Position numbers and translations under genes: made by a program | NCBI GenBank assembly: GCA_002441445.1 | Contig: DJWC01000147.1 | Location: forward strand, 92,362-156,361 | Origin: Pusillimonas sp. UBA6240 | GTDB taxonomy: Bacteria; Pseudomonadota; Gammaproteobacteria; Burkholderiales; Burkholderiaceae_B | DNA: 64,000 nt | Reading direction: 5' to 3' | The notes under the pieces: generated by a model | The model's database searches: none | Seen by the model: the letters and a program-made list of their open reading frames with translations, nothing else | Told to the model about the DNA's origin: nothing | Part shown: one piece after another, positions 1 through 8,622 of the stretch | Layout: each line of letters opens with the position of its first letter | Numbering within the stretch: position 1 is the stretch's first letter

Positions 1-393
1 GGGCCGGGCATGCAGGAAATGCTGTATCCCACGTCCTACCTCAAGTCCAAGGGCCTGGGCAAGTGCTCGGCGCTGCTGACCGACGGCCGCTTTTCGGGCG
101 GCTCTTCGGGGCTCGTCATCGGCCATGCCTCGCCGGAAGCGGCCGAGGGCGGCAATATCGGGCTGGTGAACGACGGCGATACCATAGAAATCGATATCCC
201 CAACCGCAGCATCCGCCTGGCCATCAGCGACGAAGAGCTCGCCGGCCGCCGCGCGGCCATGCAGGCCCGGGGCGCCGACGCCTGGAAACCCCTGGGCCGC
301 CAGCGCGTCGTATCCCAGGCGCTCAAGGCCTACGCGGCGCTGGCGACATCCGCAGACCGCGGCGCCGTCCGCGATGTATCGCAATTGAAATAG
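1..393 (+). CDS. IlvD/Edd family dehydratase, C-terminal part (5' end outside window)
   Basis: The reading frame is open from the first base and ends with TAG at 391-393, so this is the last ~130 codons of a gene cut by the window edge. The segment LLTDGRFSGGSSG followed by IGHASPEAAEGG is the signature of the C-terminal domain of dihydroxy-acid and sugar-acid dehydratases (IlvD/Edd), Fe-S enzymes that dehydrate 2,3-dihydroxy acids. The full paralogue at 11089-12774 carries the equivalent LITDGRFSGGTWG and VGHVAPEAAVGG. Whether the substrate is a branched-chain precursor or a sugar acid cannot be decided from this part. The tail after the domain is divergent from the paralogue, which favours a catabolic member. 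Confidence 0.9.
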   Translation, partial: GPGMQEMLYPTSYLKSKGLGKCSALLTDGRFSGGSSGLVIGHASPEAAEGGNIGLVNDGDTIEIDIPNRSIRLAISDEELAGRRAAMQARGADAWKPLGRQRVVSQALKAYAALATSADRGAVRDVSQLK

Positions 394-420
394 GGGCGAT
401 GGGTGTGCGGGCGGCGGTTG

Positions 421-466
421 CTACAACCCTCCCCGCACATTGAACGACAGTTCCCGTCATATAAGA
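421..466 (-). pseudogene. Remnant of an SDR gene 3' end
   Basis: These 46 bases match the last 45 bases of the intact SDR gene at 5277-5321 at 42 positions, with one inserted base. Read on the minus strand they encode SYMTGTVVQC, as in the intact protein. The extra base in the C-run then shifts the frame, so the stop TAG corresponding to the intact stop is out of phase. Upstream of about base 470 the similarity disappears and no SDR core (TGxxxGxG, YxxxK) is present. I read this as the surviving tail of a deleted or recombined SDR paralogue. Confidence 0.7.
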
Positions 467-532
467 TAGGCTTCCACCGCAGCACGCCGCGGGTCGCCCA
501 TGCCACCAGCCGCTGCGGCCTTCATTTCGGCG

Positions 533-1759
533 TCAAGAGTTCCCCGGCAGCAGCGCCATGGTCCGGTTGCGCTCGTTGGTGACCACCATCAGCCCTTCGT
601 CGAAGCCCAGTCCCGGACGAGTGAACATGCGCCACGCGTTCAAGGCGATGCCTACATGGACGGACGCCTTGACGGAAATTTCCGTCTCGTTGCAACTGCC
701 GCCCACATAGGAAAGTATGCCGTGCTCATGGCAGGTTTGAATGGCGGAAATCGTGTTGATCAAGGAACCATTGTCGGGCGTCTTGATCTGAAAGGCGTGC
801 GCGGCTTGCGCGGCCGCGAAGTTTTTGGCTTCCCCCGGGCTGTTGACCCATTCGTCGGCGATCAGCCGGCAATTGGGGCCGCGCGTATCCAGCCTTAGGC
901 GCAGGCGCGCCATGCGATCTTGCGCCTCGGAAGCGGACCGGCTCAGGAAGGGATCCTCGAAATACACCTGAAGGGAGCCCACCCGCTCGACGATGTCGGA
1001 CAGATAGTCGCAGACGCGGTCTTCGTCGTTGTCGAACATCCGCCCAAGAGCGGAGTGGAAGTCGAAATGCAGGTCTGGCTGGTATCCCGGCGCACCCAGC
1101 TCACCCAGGCGCTTGGCAATCCAGGAAGCATAGTCGGGCAGTTGTTCGCATTGCGCGCGCGTCTGTATCGCGGCTTGCGGGAACATGTCCACGCCGCGCA
1201 CGATGGCTTTTTCGACATTCAATTCCCAGTTGCCACCGCAGGACGCGGCCAAGCCCGGAGCCACATAGTGGCCCGGCAAATCATATTCCTTGGTCAGCAC
1301 GCTTGCCATCAGGCTGCGATTGGCCAAGGCCGCGGCGGAAAGCAGGGCCTGGGAAACGCCGAACGCCACCGGACGGGCGACATCGCTATCCAGATCGAGC
1401 TCGTCCAGCAGTGCCGCCGCTTCCCGGAAGCCCGAGAACCGCTTGCCTTCATAGGCGTTGGAAAGCGCTTCTTGTACGATGCCCAGGTTTTCGGCCAGAA
1501 TGGGCCGGGGGCGCCCTGCATAGCCGGCGTTCAACACCGTCACGCAATCGCCGAATGCCATCTGCCCGTCGGTCAATTCGATCACGATGCAATAGGCGAC
1601 GCTCGGCTCGCGGATGGACCTGAAGCCGGGACTTACGGGTGCGCCCTTGAAGAAGAAGCCGTCGGGCTGGGCGCCCATCTGGATCGCAGGTTGGTCGTTC
1701 ACCCAGAAGCCTCCTATACCTTGCACGACACGGACTCTGGCGATCTCGATAGTGTTCAT
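533..1759 (-). CDS. Methylaspartate ammonia-lyase
   Basis: Enolase-superfamily C-N lyase that eliminates ammonia from 3-methylaspartate to give mesaconate, or acts on related substituted aspartates. The 408-residue length fits the family (about 410). Metal-binding acids are visible in LHFDFHS, YFEDPF and LIADEW. The catalytic lysine is in FQIKTPDNGS, and the C-terminal signature GGSCNETE is present. The start is the ATG at 1759, preceded by AGGAGAAACA; an in-frame upstream start lacks this spacing. It is the last gene of a minus-strand operon after the MmgE/PrpD protein and a Bug receptor. No glutamate mutase lies nearby, so the usual glutamate-fermentation role is not supported; a catabolic role on an imported amino dicarboxylate is inferred. 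Confidence 0.92.
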   Translation of the reverse strand: MNTIEIARVRVVQGIGGFWVNDQPAIQMGAQPDGFFFKGAPVSPGFRSIREPSVAYCIVIELTDGQMAFGDCVTVLNAGYAGRPRPILAENLGIVQEALSNAYEGKRFSGFREAAALLDELDLDSDVARPVAFGVSQALLSAAALANRSLMASVLTKEYDLPGHYVAPGLAASCGGNWELNVEKAIVRGVDMFPQAAIQTRAQCEQLPDYASWIAKRLGELGAPGYQPDLHFDFHSALGRMFDNDEDRVCDYLSDIVERVGSLQVYFEDPFLSRSASEAQDRMARLRLRLDTRGPNCRLIADEWVNSPGEAKNFAAAQAAHAFQIKTPDNGSLINTISAIQTCHEHGILSYVGGSCNETEISVKASVHVGIALNAWRMFTRPGLGFDEGLMVVTNERNRTMALLPGNS

Positions 1760-1856
1760 TGTTTCTCCTGATGATGTCACTGACTTTCAATGGACCGCGC
1801 CTCTGTGGCGGCAGCGGACGCTACATGTATTGCGGGGGAGGCGTACGGCGCCATGT

Positions 1857-3227
1857 TCATGAAGCGGGCGTGGCCAGGGGCGTCGCCAGCACGCTTGTGT
1901 CCTGAAGGCCGGGCAAGCCGAGCAGCTGTTGCAGCAGGCTATCGGCGCCATGGGCGCCCAGGACGGGCACGGCCAAAGTGCGGTATTTCCCGCAAATCCG
2001 GGCCTGTTCCGCATCGATATCGGCTGCGGGTACGCTCGCATCCTTCCGCCGGCGATGCGCGGCGCCATCCCGCAATTCGATGATGACTTCAGCCTCCATC
2101 CGTCCCAATGCCTCCGAGAATTCGGTTTTGATCATGTCGCGCAGGGCGACGATCGCCGCATCGTTCAGGCGCGCGTCGGTATAGGCGGCGATATCGCCCG
2201 TATCGATGCCCTGCAAGGCGAAAGCGATATTCAGGCGCAGGCTGAACCGGGCTTCGGCGGCGGTGCGCGGCATGGGAAGATGGCACATATTGCGTGTACT
2301 GGGGTGGGTCAGCACGGTGATGGCGGCGATCTGGTCGGGTTCGACGCCCTCGGCCCGGAGCTCGCGGGCGCACTCTATTCCTGCATTCGTGCCGTAACAG
2401 GCGGCGTGATACTTGAATAATCGATTTTGCAGGTGCCAGTGTCCCGGCGGCTGGGCCGTGGCCGCAACCCAGTCCGGCATAGGGCTCAAGACCTGGGCGT
2501 AGCCCTGCGCGGCCTCCAGTGTCGCCCGCCCGCCTTCATAGCCTCGAGCCGCCAAGCAGGCGGACATCAGGCCATTGCGCGCCGCCAACCCTGCATGTAG
2601 AGGTTTGGCCATGGTGCCGAACTGTGCCTTGAGGCCTGCCGCCTGTGTAGCGGCAAGGCCGAGGGCGCAAGCGGTTTGATCGATGCTCAAGCCCATCAAG
2701 TTCGCGCAAGCGGCGGCGGCCGCCACGGCGCCTACGCTAGAAGTGGCGTGATATCCATGTTCGTAGTGCGCGTCGCCCAACCAGCGGCCCACGCGGCAAG
2801 CTGTTTCGTAGCCCGCGGCGAATGCGCTCAGCAAGGCGCGGCCATCGGCATGGCGGGACTCCGCCAGGGGCAGCAGCGCGGAATAGATCACTGCTGTCGG
2901 GTGGCCGGTAATGGCAAGATTGACATCGTCATAGTCGAGCACGTGCGATGTCGTGCCATTGAGCAGCGCGGCAGTATAAAGGCCTGTCTTTGCGCTCATG
3001 CCGGCGGCGGTGGCCCGGGGATGGCCGCCTTCCTCCTCGGCATCCTGGATCAGCGGCCGCAAGCCCGGTTCGCCGATCGCGGCCAGGGTCACGGCATACC
3101 AATCGATAATGCAGTGCTTCACGATGCGCTGCGGGCCTGGAGGCAAGTCGCCGTAATGGATATCGAGCGCTCGTTCGCCAAGCCAGCGCGTAGCGCCCTC
3201 AGCGTTGCGCTGGTGAACCGTTGCCAA
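1857..3227 (-). CDS. MmgE/PrpD family protein
   Basis: A 456-residue member of the family that includes 2-methylcitrate dehydratase PrpD, cis-aconitate decarboxylase and iminodisuccinate epimerase. Family segments visible are HVLDYDD near residue 100, GHPTAV a little later, and GYETACRVGR. The start codon is TTG at 3227, preceded at good spacing by GAGGAGGAACAGCC; no better ATG fits the conserved N-terminus. It sits between the Bug receptor gene upstream (49 bases) and methylaspartate ammonia-lyase downstream (97 bases), all on the minus strand. The partner lyase suggests handling of a substituted aspartate, mesaconate or citramalate-like acid, but the exact reaction cannot be read from sequence. 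Confidence 0.9.
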   Translation of the reverse strand: MATVHQRNAEGATRWLGERALDIHYGDLPPGPQRIVKHCIIDWYAVTLAAIGEPGLRPLIQDAEEEGGHPRATAAGMSAKTGLYTAALLNGTTSHVLDYDDVNLAITGHPTAVIYSALLPLAESRHADGRALLSAFAAGYETACRVGRWLGDAHYEHGYHATSSVGAVAAAAACANLMGLSIDQTACALGLAATQAAGLKAQFGTMAKPLHAGLAARNGLMSACLAARGYEGGRATLEAAQGYAQVLSPMPDWVAATAQPPGHWHLQNRLFKYHAACYGTNAGIECARELRAEGVEPDQIAAITVLTHPSTRNMCHLPMPRTAAEARFSLRLNIAFALQGIDTGDIAAYTDARLNDAAIVALRDMIKTEFSEALGRMEAEVIIELRDGAAHRRRKDASVPAADIDAEQARICGKYRTLAVPVLGAHGADSLLQQLLGLPGLQDTSVLATPLATPAS

Positions 3228-3276
3228 GGCTGTTCCTCCTCGTGAATGACGCGAGCGGCGAATAACGCGGCGCTGG

Positions 3277-4254
3277 TCAATTGGCTTGGATGCCGGCGTC
3301 GCGAATCAACTGGCCATAGCCATCCAGTTCTTTGCGTATGCGGGCGCCGAAGTCTTCGCTGGAGCTGGGGGCGGATTCCATGCCGGCAGCGGAGAACCGT
3401 TTTTTCATATCCGGTGCGGAAATGATCTCGCGGGCGTCGCGGCCGATTTTGTCAAGAACCTCGGGCGGCGTGCCGGCCGGGGCAAGCAGTCCGATCCAGG
3501 CCGACATATCATAGTCGGGTAGGCCGGCCTGCCGCATCGTCGGAATGTCGGGAAGAGCCGATGAGCGTTCCAGGGTGGTTACGGCGAGCGGGCGCAATTT
3601 CCCGGCCTTGATATGAGGCAGCGACAAGGCCACCGTATCGAACATGATGTCCACTTGCCCGCCCAGCAAGTCCATGACGGCTGGCGAAGCCCCTTTGTAG
3701 GGCACATGAACCATCTCCACACCCGCCTGCTTCTTGAACATCTCCCCGGCCAGATGGATGGAGCTGCCGGTCCCGGACGAGGCGAAGGTATATTTTCCCG
3801 GTTCCTTTTTCAGCAGGGCGATGAGTTCCGGCACGGTTTTGGCAGGAATCGAAGGATGGACCTCCAGTACATTCGGCGCCCAGGTCAAAAGGGTGATGGG
3901 GGCGAAATCCTTCACGGGATCCCATTGCCGTTGCTTGACCATGTTGGGGCCCATGACATGGCTGCTGCTGGTCGCCACCAGCAGGGTATACCCGTCGGGC
4001 GCAGAGCGGGCGACATAGCTGGCCCCAATGCTGCCGGTGGCCCCGGCGCGATTTTCCACCACAACGGATTGCTTCCATTTGGCGGCCAATTGGTCGGCAA
4101 GGCTGCGCGCCACCATGTCGGTTGCCGCGCCGGGAGGAAATGGCACGACCAGCGTAACGGGGCGAGTGGGAAAGCTCTGCGCCCCGGCGGCGGGGCTCAA
4201 TGCGACAAGCAGTGTTGCCAGAAGTGCGCTGGCGCGCGCTATCGGTTTGATCAT
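3277..4254 (-). CDS. Bug-family (TctC-like) periplasmic substrate-binding protein
   Basis: Exported receptor of the tripartite tricarboxylate type. A signal peptide of about 25 residues ends at SPAAGAQ, followed by the family start FPTRPVTLVVPFPPG and the ATDMVAR ligand-loop region. PDGYTLLVA and VPYKGASPA are the other standard blocks. At 325 residues it has normal length. Start ATG at 4254 has AGGAGACAACG in front. It is the first gene of the operon with MmgE/PrpD and methylaspartate ammonia-lyase, so its ligand is probably the dicarboxylate those enzymes process. No TctA or TctB membrane gene is near, so it must share a permease encoded elsewhere or act as a sensor receptor. Confidence 0.95.
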   Translation of the reverse strand: MIKPIARASALLATLLVALSPAAGAQSFPTRPVTLVVPFPPGAATDMVARSLADQLAAKWKQSVVVENRAGATGSIGASYVARSAPDGYTLLVATSSSHVMGPNMVKQRQWDPVKDFAPITLLTWAPNVLEVHPSIPAKTVPELIALLKKEPGKYTFASSGTGSSIHLAGEMFKKQAGVEMVHVPYKGASPAVMDLLGGQVDIMFDTVALSLPHIKAGKLRPLAVTTLERSSALPDIPTMRQAGLPDYDMSAWIGLLAPAGTPPEVLDKIGRDAREIISAPDMKKRFSAAGMESAPSSSEDFGARIRKELDGYGQLIRDAGIQAN

Positions 4255-4400
4255 CGTTGTCTCCTCGTCTTTATATCGGATTTGCTACGAGACCGCAGAC
4301 ATCATCCGCTGCTTCTTGCCGCGTGCTGAAATTCAGCACCCGCGATATCCGGTAAGCAGAGTCATGAGATGCGCAGTAGAGGAACTTTAATCAAGCATAG

Positions 4401-4412
4401 TTGACTAGTCAA
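4401..4412. promoter_or_regulatory. Palindromic operator candidate between divergent GntR gene and Bug operon
   Basis: TTGACTAGTCAA is a perfect 12-bp palindrome in the 250-bp space between two divergent transcription units. The left half TTGACTA recurs at 4464-4470, directly before a TATAAT at 4471-4476. This arrangement suits a GntR-type dimer that controls both directions. The binding protein is inferred from position only. Confidence 0.5.
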
Positions 4413-4447
4413 CATGCAATTGAGTAGATGGTTCCAGTATGGAAGGT

Positions 4448-4476
4448 ACTTGCAGAATCGTGGTTGACTATATAAT
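4448..4476 (+). promoter_or_regulatory. Probable sigma-70 promoter of the GntR/UTRA gene
   Basis: A perfect TATAAT lies at 4471-4476, with a weak ACTTGC-type -35 hexamer 17 bases upstream. A TTGACTA half-site abuts the -10, as expected for autoregulation by the downstream repressor. Confidence 0.45.
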
Positions 4477-4505
4477 CGCGGGTGTACTACATATCGGTTG
4501 ATTAC

Positions 4506-5255
4506 GTGAAAGCGCTGCCTAGAACCAGAACATCCAAGGCTTCGACTCCCATTTATCTGAAAATCCGCAACGCAATCCGGGATGCGATTGCACAAGGCGC
4601 CTATGGCCCGGGTGATTTGCTGCCTTCGGAAACCGACTTGGCCAAGCGCTACGGCACGACGCGTTCTACCGTCGTCCATGCCTTACAGCAATTGGTCTAC
4701 GAAGGCCTGGTAGAGCGGCGTCGCGGAATCGGCAGCTTTGTGGCGCGCCCCAATCTGAGCACGACGCTCGATACTCATCGGCTGGGCTATTTCGAGCAAG
4801 ATGTTTTTTCCAGCGGGAAGGGGCTGGAATTTCAGGTGATCAGCTTTGCCAAGGCGACTGTGGACGATCAGGTACGGCAGAACTTGCGTCTGCGTGCCGG
4901 GGAGCCGGTTTTCAAGCTGCAGCGCTTGCGCCTGCTGGATGGGGCGCCGATCGCATTTGAACTGCGCTACCTGCCCGCCTTGATCGCCGTGCAGATCACG
5001 CAGGACATGCTGTCCAGCCATGCCGTGCAAGATATATTGGCCCAACATGTGGGCATCAGCGTCAGCAAATATGTGAACAGCATCCGCGTCGCACTTCCGC
5101 CCGCGCCGATTGCGGACTATCTCAAGACGGGCCGCGGGCGGCCGGTGCTGGTGCGCACCTATCTTTGGCTGGATGCGCAAGGAACACCGCTATTGTGGGG
5201 CGAAACGCTCTATCGTGAAGAATACAGCGTCCGGTACACCTTGGGCGCACCTTAA
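4506..5255 (+). CDS. GntR family transcriptional regulator (HutC type, UTRA domain)
   Basis: N-terminal winged-helix domain (about residues 14-80): TPIYLKIRNAIRDAI, the LPSETDLAKRYGTTRSTV recognition region and GIGSFVARP. A C-terminal UTRA ligand domain (about 100-240) follows, with RLRLLDGAPIAFELRYLP and a final YREEYSVRYTL. It is divergent from the Bug/MmgE/methylaspartase operon, so it probably senses that operon's substrate or an intermediate. I chose the GTG at 4506; an earlier in-frame GTG at 4482 would be nearly leaderless relative to the TATAAT at 4471. Neither has a clear ribosome site, so the start is uncertain by eight codons. Confidence 0.88.
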   Translation: MKALPRTRTSKASTPIYLKIRNAIRDAIAQGAYGPGDLLPSETDLAKRYGTTRSTVVHALQQLVYEGLVERRRGIGSFVARPNLSTTLDTHRLGYFEQDVFSSGKGLEFQVISFAKATVDDQVRQNLRLRAGEPVFKLQRLRLLDGAPIAFELRYLPALIAVQITQDMLSSHAVQDILAQHVGISVSKYVNSIRVALPPAPIADYLKTGRGRPVLVRTYLWLDAQGTPLLWGETLYREEYSVRYTLGAP

Positions 5256-5276
5256 GGCGCCGGTTCCGGGGCCACG

Positions 5277-6020
5277 CTACAACCCTCCCGTACATTGCAC
5301 GACAGTTCCCGTCATGTAAGAGGCCGCGGGCGACAGCAGCCAGACGATGGCTTCGGCGATTTCTTCGGGTTGGCCCAGGCGGCCCATCGGTATCTTGGGC
5401 GCTACCCGTTGAGGGCGGCCGGGCTCGCCGGCAGTGGCATGGATGTCCGTCAGGGTCGACCCGGGCGCAAGGCCGCATACTCTGACGCCGGCTTGCGCCA
5501 CTTCGCGCGCCAGGCCGATGGTGAAGGCGTCGAGCGCCGCTTTGCTGGCCGCGTAATGCACATATTCGCCGGGGCTGCCGGTGCGCGCCGCGACCGACGA
5601 CACATTGACGATGACGCCGCCGCCGTTGCGCTGGAAGCAGGCCAGGGCGGCCCGCGCACATTGCATGGCGCCAAAGACATTCACCTGGAAGACGCGTTCA
5701 ATGGTTTCGTCGGTGGTCTGGGAAAACGGCCCGATGGGGCCGGTGATGCCTGTGTTGTTCACCAAAGCCGTCAGCGGGCCGAGCGCTTTTTCCGCCTCGT
5801 CGAAAAGGCGGGGGATGTCGGCGGGCCGGCCGACGTCGCCCTGCAAGGCCACCGCCTTGCGGCCTTGCCGGCGCACCGCTTCGACGATGCCTTGCGCCGC
5901 ATCGCCGTCCTTCACAAAATTGATGGCGACATCGAAGCCGTCGCGCGCGGCCAATAGGGCGGTCGCGGCCCCTATGCCGCGGCTGGCGCCGGTAATGAGT
6001 ACGGTCTTGGAGGAGCTCAT
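5277..6020 (-). CDS. SDR family NAD(P)-dependent oxidoreductase
   Basis: Classical short-chain dehydrogenase of 247 residues. The cofactor glycine motif is TGASRGIG at residues 10-17, an NNTG replaces the usual NNAG, the catalytic serine lies in VSSVAART, and YVHYAASKAALD supplies the YxxxK pair. ATG at 6020 is preceded by AAGGACGCAGC; the frame stays open further upstream but without a start signal or homology. It oxidises or reduces a hydroxyl/keto pair, substrate unknown. It is convergent with the GntR gene, which ends 21 bases away. Its last 45 bases recur as a degenerate fragment at 421-466. Confidence 0.93.
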   Translation of the reverse strand: MSSSKTVLITGASRGIGAATALLAARDGFDVAINFVKDGDAAQGIVEAVRRQGRKAVALQGDVGRPADIPRLFDEAEKALGPLTALVNNTGITGPIGPFSQTTDETIERVFQVNVFGAMQCARAALACFQRNGGGVIVNVSSVAARTGSPGEYVHYAASKAALDAFTIGLAREVAQAGVRVCGLAPGSTLTDIHATAGEPGRPQRVAPKIPMGRLGQPEEIAEAIVWLLSPAASYMTGTVVQCTGGL

Positions 6021-6448
6021 GCTGCGTCCTTCGGCTTGATGGGTGAACCAGCGCATATTATGCCGAGCAGCGGCGGCCCGGGAAGATTTTTTCGTTGGCT
6101 TCGCCGCTGCGAGGATTCTCCGCTCACCGCCTGAACGCAAAAAATCTGACATCCCCTCTGGGGGTTGGCACCCATTCGCCCCTCTGGTCCATCCGCCCAT
6201 TCGGCTTCTTCGGCTGAATCGGCCCATCGGCTCGGCCGGCCGACCCACTTTCGCTCCAAGCATCTTCAGGCCTGGAAGAGGGCAGGGGCGGGTAAACTGC
6301 GCATTGATGGTCCGCCTCCCGTCGGACCGCGCCGGCATCCCGGGCCGCAGCCGTAGTAGCCGTAGCCGCGGCCCCAGCCCCAACAGTCATAGCCATGGCC
6401 ATATCCGGCCAGGCGGTCCGGCCGAATTCGCCCACCATCCGTATCCGA
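6021..6448. other. Intergenic region, SDR to LysR
   Basis: This 428-base gap holds no supported gene. It is C-rich on the plus strand, with short imprecise repeats built around CCCATTCG and GCCCATCGGC between about 6170 and 6240. Read on the minus strand, 6330-6410 would encode a Gly/Tyr-rich string, but no start codon or ribosome site accompanies it. It must contain the divergent promoters of the SDR and LysR genes, which I could not place. Confidence 0.5.
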
Positions 6449-7318
6449 ATGAATATTGAATACCTGGAAAGCTTCGTCAAGGTCGTCGAGTACCGTTCCA
6501 TGGCGGAGGCGGCGCGGCGGCTGGGCATTACCGCGGGCGCCGTCGCCGCCCGCATACGGAGCCTGGAAGGCGAATTGGCGGCGGTACTGATCCAGCGTTC
6601 CGGGCATACGGTCAAGCCCACCGAGGCGGGCATGCGGATTTATGAACAATCCAGAAGCCTGATCCAGCAAGCGCGCGACTTGCAGGCCGTCGCCAGCACC
6701 GGGCTGCTGGCCGGCGAGCTGAAGGTGGGGGTCTTTCCTTCCGCCTTGACGACTTACCTGCCGGTGCTGATGGAGCGCTTCTGCCGCAGCTACCCCACGC
6801 TGCCCGTCTACATACGCTTCGGCATATCGGGCGATTTATGCCGTTATGTACATGAAGGGCGGCTGGATGCCGCCATCGTCATCGAGCCGCCTTTCGCCAT
6901 ACAAAAAAATTGCGGCTGGCGCACCCTGCATGAAGAGACGCTGACCGTCATCGCCCACCCGGACCTGGCCGGCCGCGACGCCCACGACTTATTGCTCAAT
7001 GAGCCCTTCATCCGTTATGACCGCGCTTCTTTCAGCGGCAAGCTGGTAGATCGCTACCTGAAAGACAACCGCATCCTGCCCAGGCAGCGCCTGGAGGTCG
7101 ACAGCCTGCTGACCATTGTTTCCCTAGTGGAACGAGGGCTGGGGGTCGCGCTCGTGCCCGACTCCCTGTCCATAGGCGGTCAGGCCAGCGATATCATCAA
7201 GATCGCCATGCCCCAGCGCACCCCCATACGGCGCATAGGCATGATCTGGGGGCTGCAAGGGCCGAGGACGGCTATTGCGGACGCCCTGGTGCGGCATGCC
7301 GAGGCGGCGTTCACCTAG
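6449..7318 (+). CDS. LysR family transcriptional regulator
   Basis: A 289-residue LysR regulator. The N-terminal winged helix is MNIEYLESFVKVVEYRSM, then AEAARRLGITAGAVAARI, ending with RSGHTVKPTEAG. The periplasmic-binding-like effector domain runs from about residue 85 to the end. The start at 6449 matches the family N-terminus exactly; an upstream ATG would add 18 unrelated residues. It precedes, on the same strand, a 2-hydroxyacid dehydrogenase, a Bug receptor, a 2-hydroxyacid oxidase and an IlvD protein, and is the likely regulator of that set. Confidence 0.93.
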   Translation: MNIEYLESFVKVVEYRSMAEAARRLGITAGAVAARIRSLEGELAAVLIQRSGHTVKPTEAGMRIYEQSRSLIQQARDLQAVASTGLLAGELKVGVFPSALTTYLPVLMERFCRSYPTLPVYIRFGISGDLCRYVHEGRLDAAIVIEPPFAIQKNCGWRTLHEETLTVIAHPDLAGRDAHDLLLNEPFIRYDRASFSGKLVDRYLKDNRILPRQRLEVDSLLTIVSLVERGLGVALVPDSLSIGGQASDIIKIAMPQRTPIRRIGMIWGLQGPRTAIADALVRHAEAAFT

Positions 7319-7509
7319 CGGGCGGAAGCTTGGGTGCGCTGCGGTCCGCCTGGGGTTCTTGGCATCCGATGGAATCGCCTGTCCATGAACTTCAGCTACC
7401 CACAAAACTAAATATTTTTAAGGTTCAAACGAAAAATAATTGGTCTTGTTCGACGCCCGCCTGATTAGAATATTCGCACCTCTTCAAACCATCATGCGGC
7501 TTAATCATC

Positions 7510-8532
7510 ATGCGAGTAATCAGGCTCAGCCTGTGGATAGACCCCAGCTTCGATCAATTATTGAAGGCCCAGCCGGGTGTGGACCTGGACGTGCTGGACA
7601 TCGAGGAGCCGGAAACAGCCAACTGGCCCAAACTGGCGAACGCGGATATCTACCATATCTCGGCGGCGAAGGATGAAGTCCCCGCCACTTGGCTGGTCAC
7701 CGCGGAACTCATCCAGCGCTGCCCCCGCCTGCTGTGCGTGTCGACCTCGGGCGCGGGCTACGACACGGTGGACGTCCAGGCCTGCACCGACGCAGGCATC
7801 CTGGTGGTCAATCAGGCGGGCGGCAATGCGAATTCCGTGGCCGAGCACGCCATAGGATTGATGATCGCCGTGTCGCGCCGCTTCGGCGAATCGGCGCATA
7901 TGCTCAAGCAGGGGCTAAGCTGCACGCGCGAAGATTTGATGGGCCACGAGCTGAACGGCAAGACCCTGGGCCTGGTGGGCCTCGGCCATATCGGCACTCG
8001 CACGGCCCAACTGGGCAAGGCCTTCGGCATGCGTGTGCTGGCTTATGATCCCTATCTGGATCCGGCAACCTTCCAGGAACGCGGCGCACAAGGCGTGACT
8101 CTGAACGAATTGCTGCGGGCCAGCGATATCGTCTCGCTGCATTGCCCGCGCACGCAGGAAACGCGCAATATGTTCAACGCGGGCGCTTATGGAAAGATGA
8201 AGCGCGGCGCAATATTCGTATCGACCGCTCGCGGCGGCATACACAACGAAAAAGACTTATACGACGCGCTGGCCAGCGGCCAACTCGGGGGCGCAGGGCT
8301 CGATGTCTGGGATGTGGAGCCCCCGCCGGCCGACCACCCCTTGCTCGGCCTGCCCAATGTCGTACCCACTTACCACACGGCGGGCGTATCGCACGAAGGC
8401 AGAAGAAATGTCGCAACCATCGCCGCCCGGCAGATCCTGGCGATCTGCGCCGGCGAGCCGGCGCCGCGCATCATCAACCCGCAAGTTCTACCCCGTTTCA
8501 CCGAACGCTACAACAAGGCGAAAGCGGCCTGA
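7510..8532 (+). CDS. D-isomer-specific 2-hydroxyacid dehydrogenase
   Basis: NAD-dependent reductase/oxidase of 340 residues. The Rossmann domain (about 110-300) carries GLGHIGTRTAQLG followed by an acidic residue in LAYDPYLDP, typical of NAD preference. The catalytic Arg is in STARGG, the Glu in DVWDVEPP and the His in PTYHTAGVS. It interconverts a 2-keto acid and a D-2-hydroxy acid. The start ATG at 7510 fits the fold but has only a weak ribosome site. The Bug receptor 90 bases downstream suggests that the hydroxy acid is imported. Confidence 0.93.
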   Translation: MRVIRLSLWIDPSFDQLLKAQPGVDLDVLDIEEPETANWPKLANADIYHISAAKDEVPATWLVTAELIQRCPRLLCVSTSGAGYDTVDVQACTDAGILVVNQAGGNANSVAEHAIGLMIAVSRRFGESAHMLKQGLSCTREDLMGHELNGKTLGLVGLGHIGTRTAQLGKAFGMRVLAYDPYLDPATFQERGAQGVTLNELLRASDIVSLHCPRTQETRNMFNAGAYGKMKRGAIFVSTARGGIHNEKDLYDALASGQLGGAGLDVWDVEPPPADHPLLGLPNVVPTYHTAGVSHEGRRNVATIAARQILAICAGEPAPRIINPQVLPRFTERYNKAKAA

Positions 8533-8622
8533 TTCCACAGCCCACGGTGCAACGGCGCCATGGCCGGCAGGCAGCCGGCCGTCAGCAGTCATCGATCCAA
8601 CGGATAGATAGGAGACCCTTCA

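Noticed and set aside
6266..6448. A Gly/Tyr-rich peptide on the minus strand (GYGHGYDCWGWGRGYGYY-like)
   Set aside because: No start codon or ribosome site lies in frame within the gap, and the frame runs antisense into the LysR gene. It may be a decayed gene, but I cannot support it.
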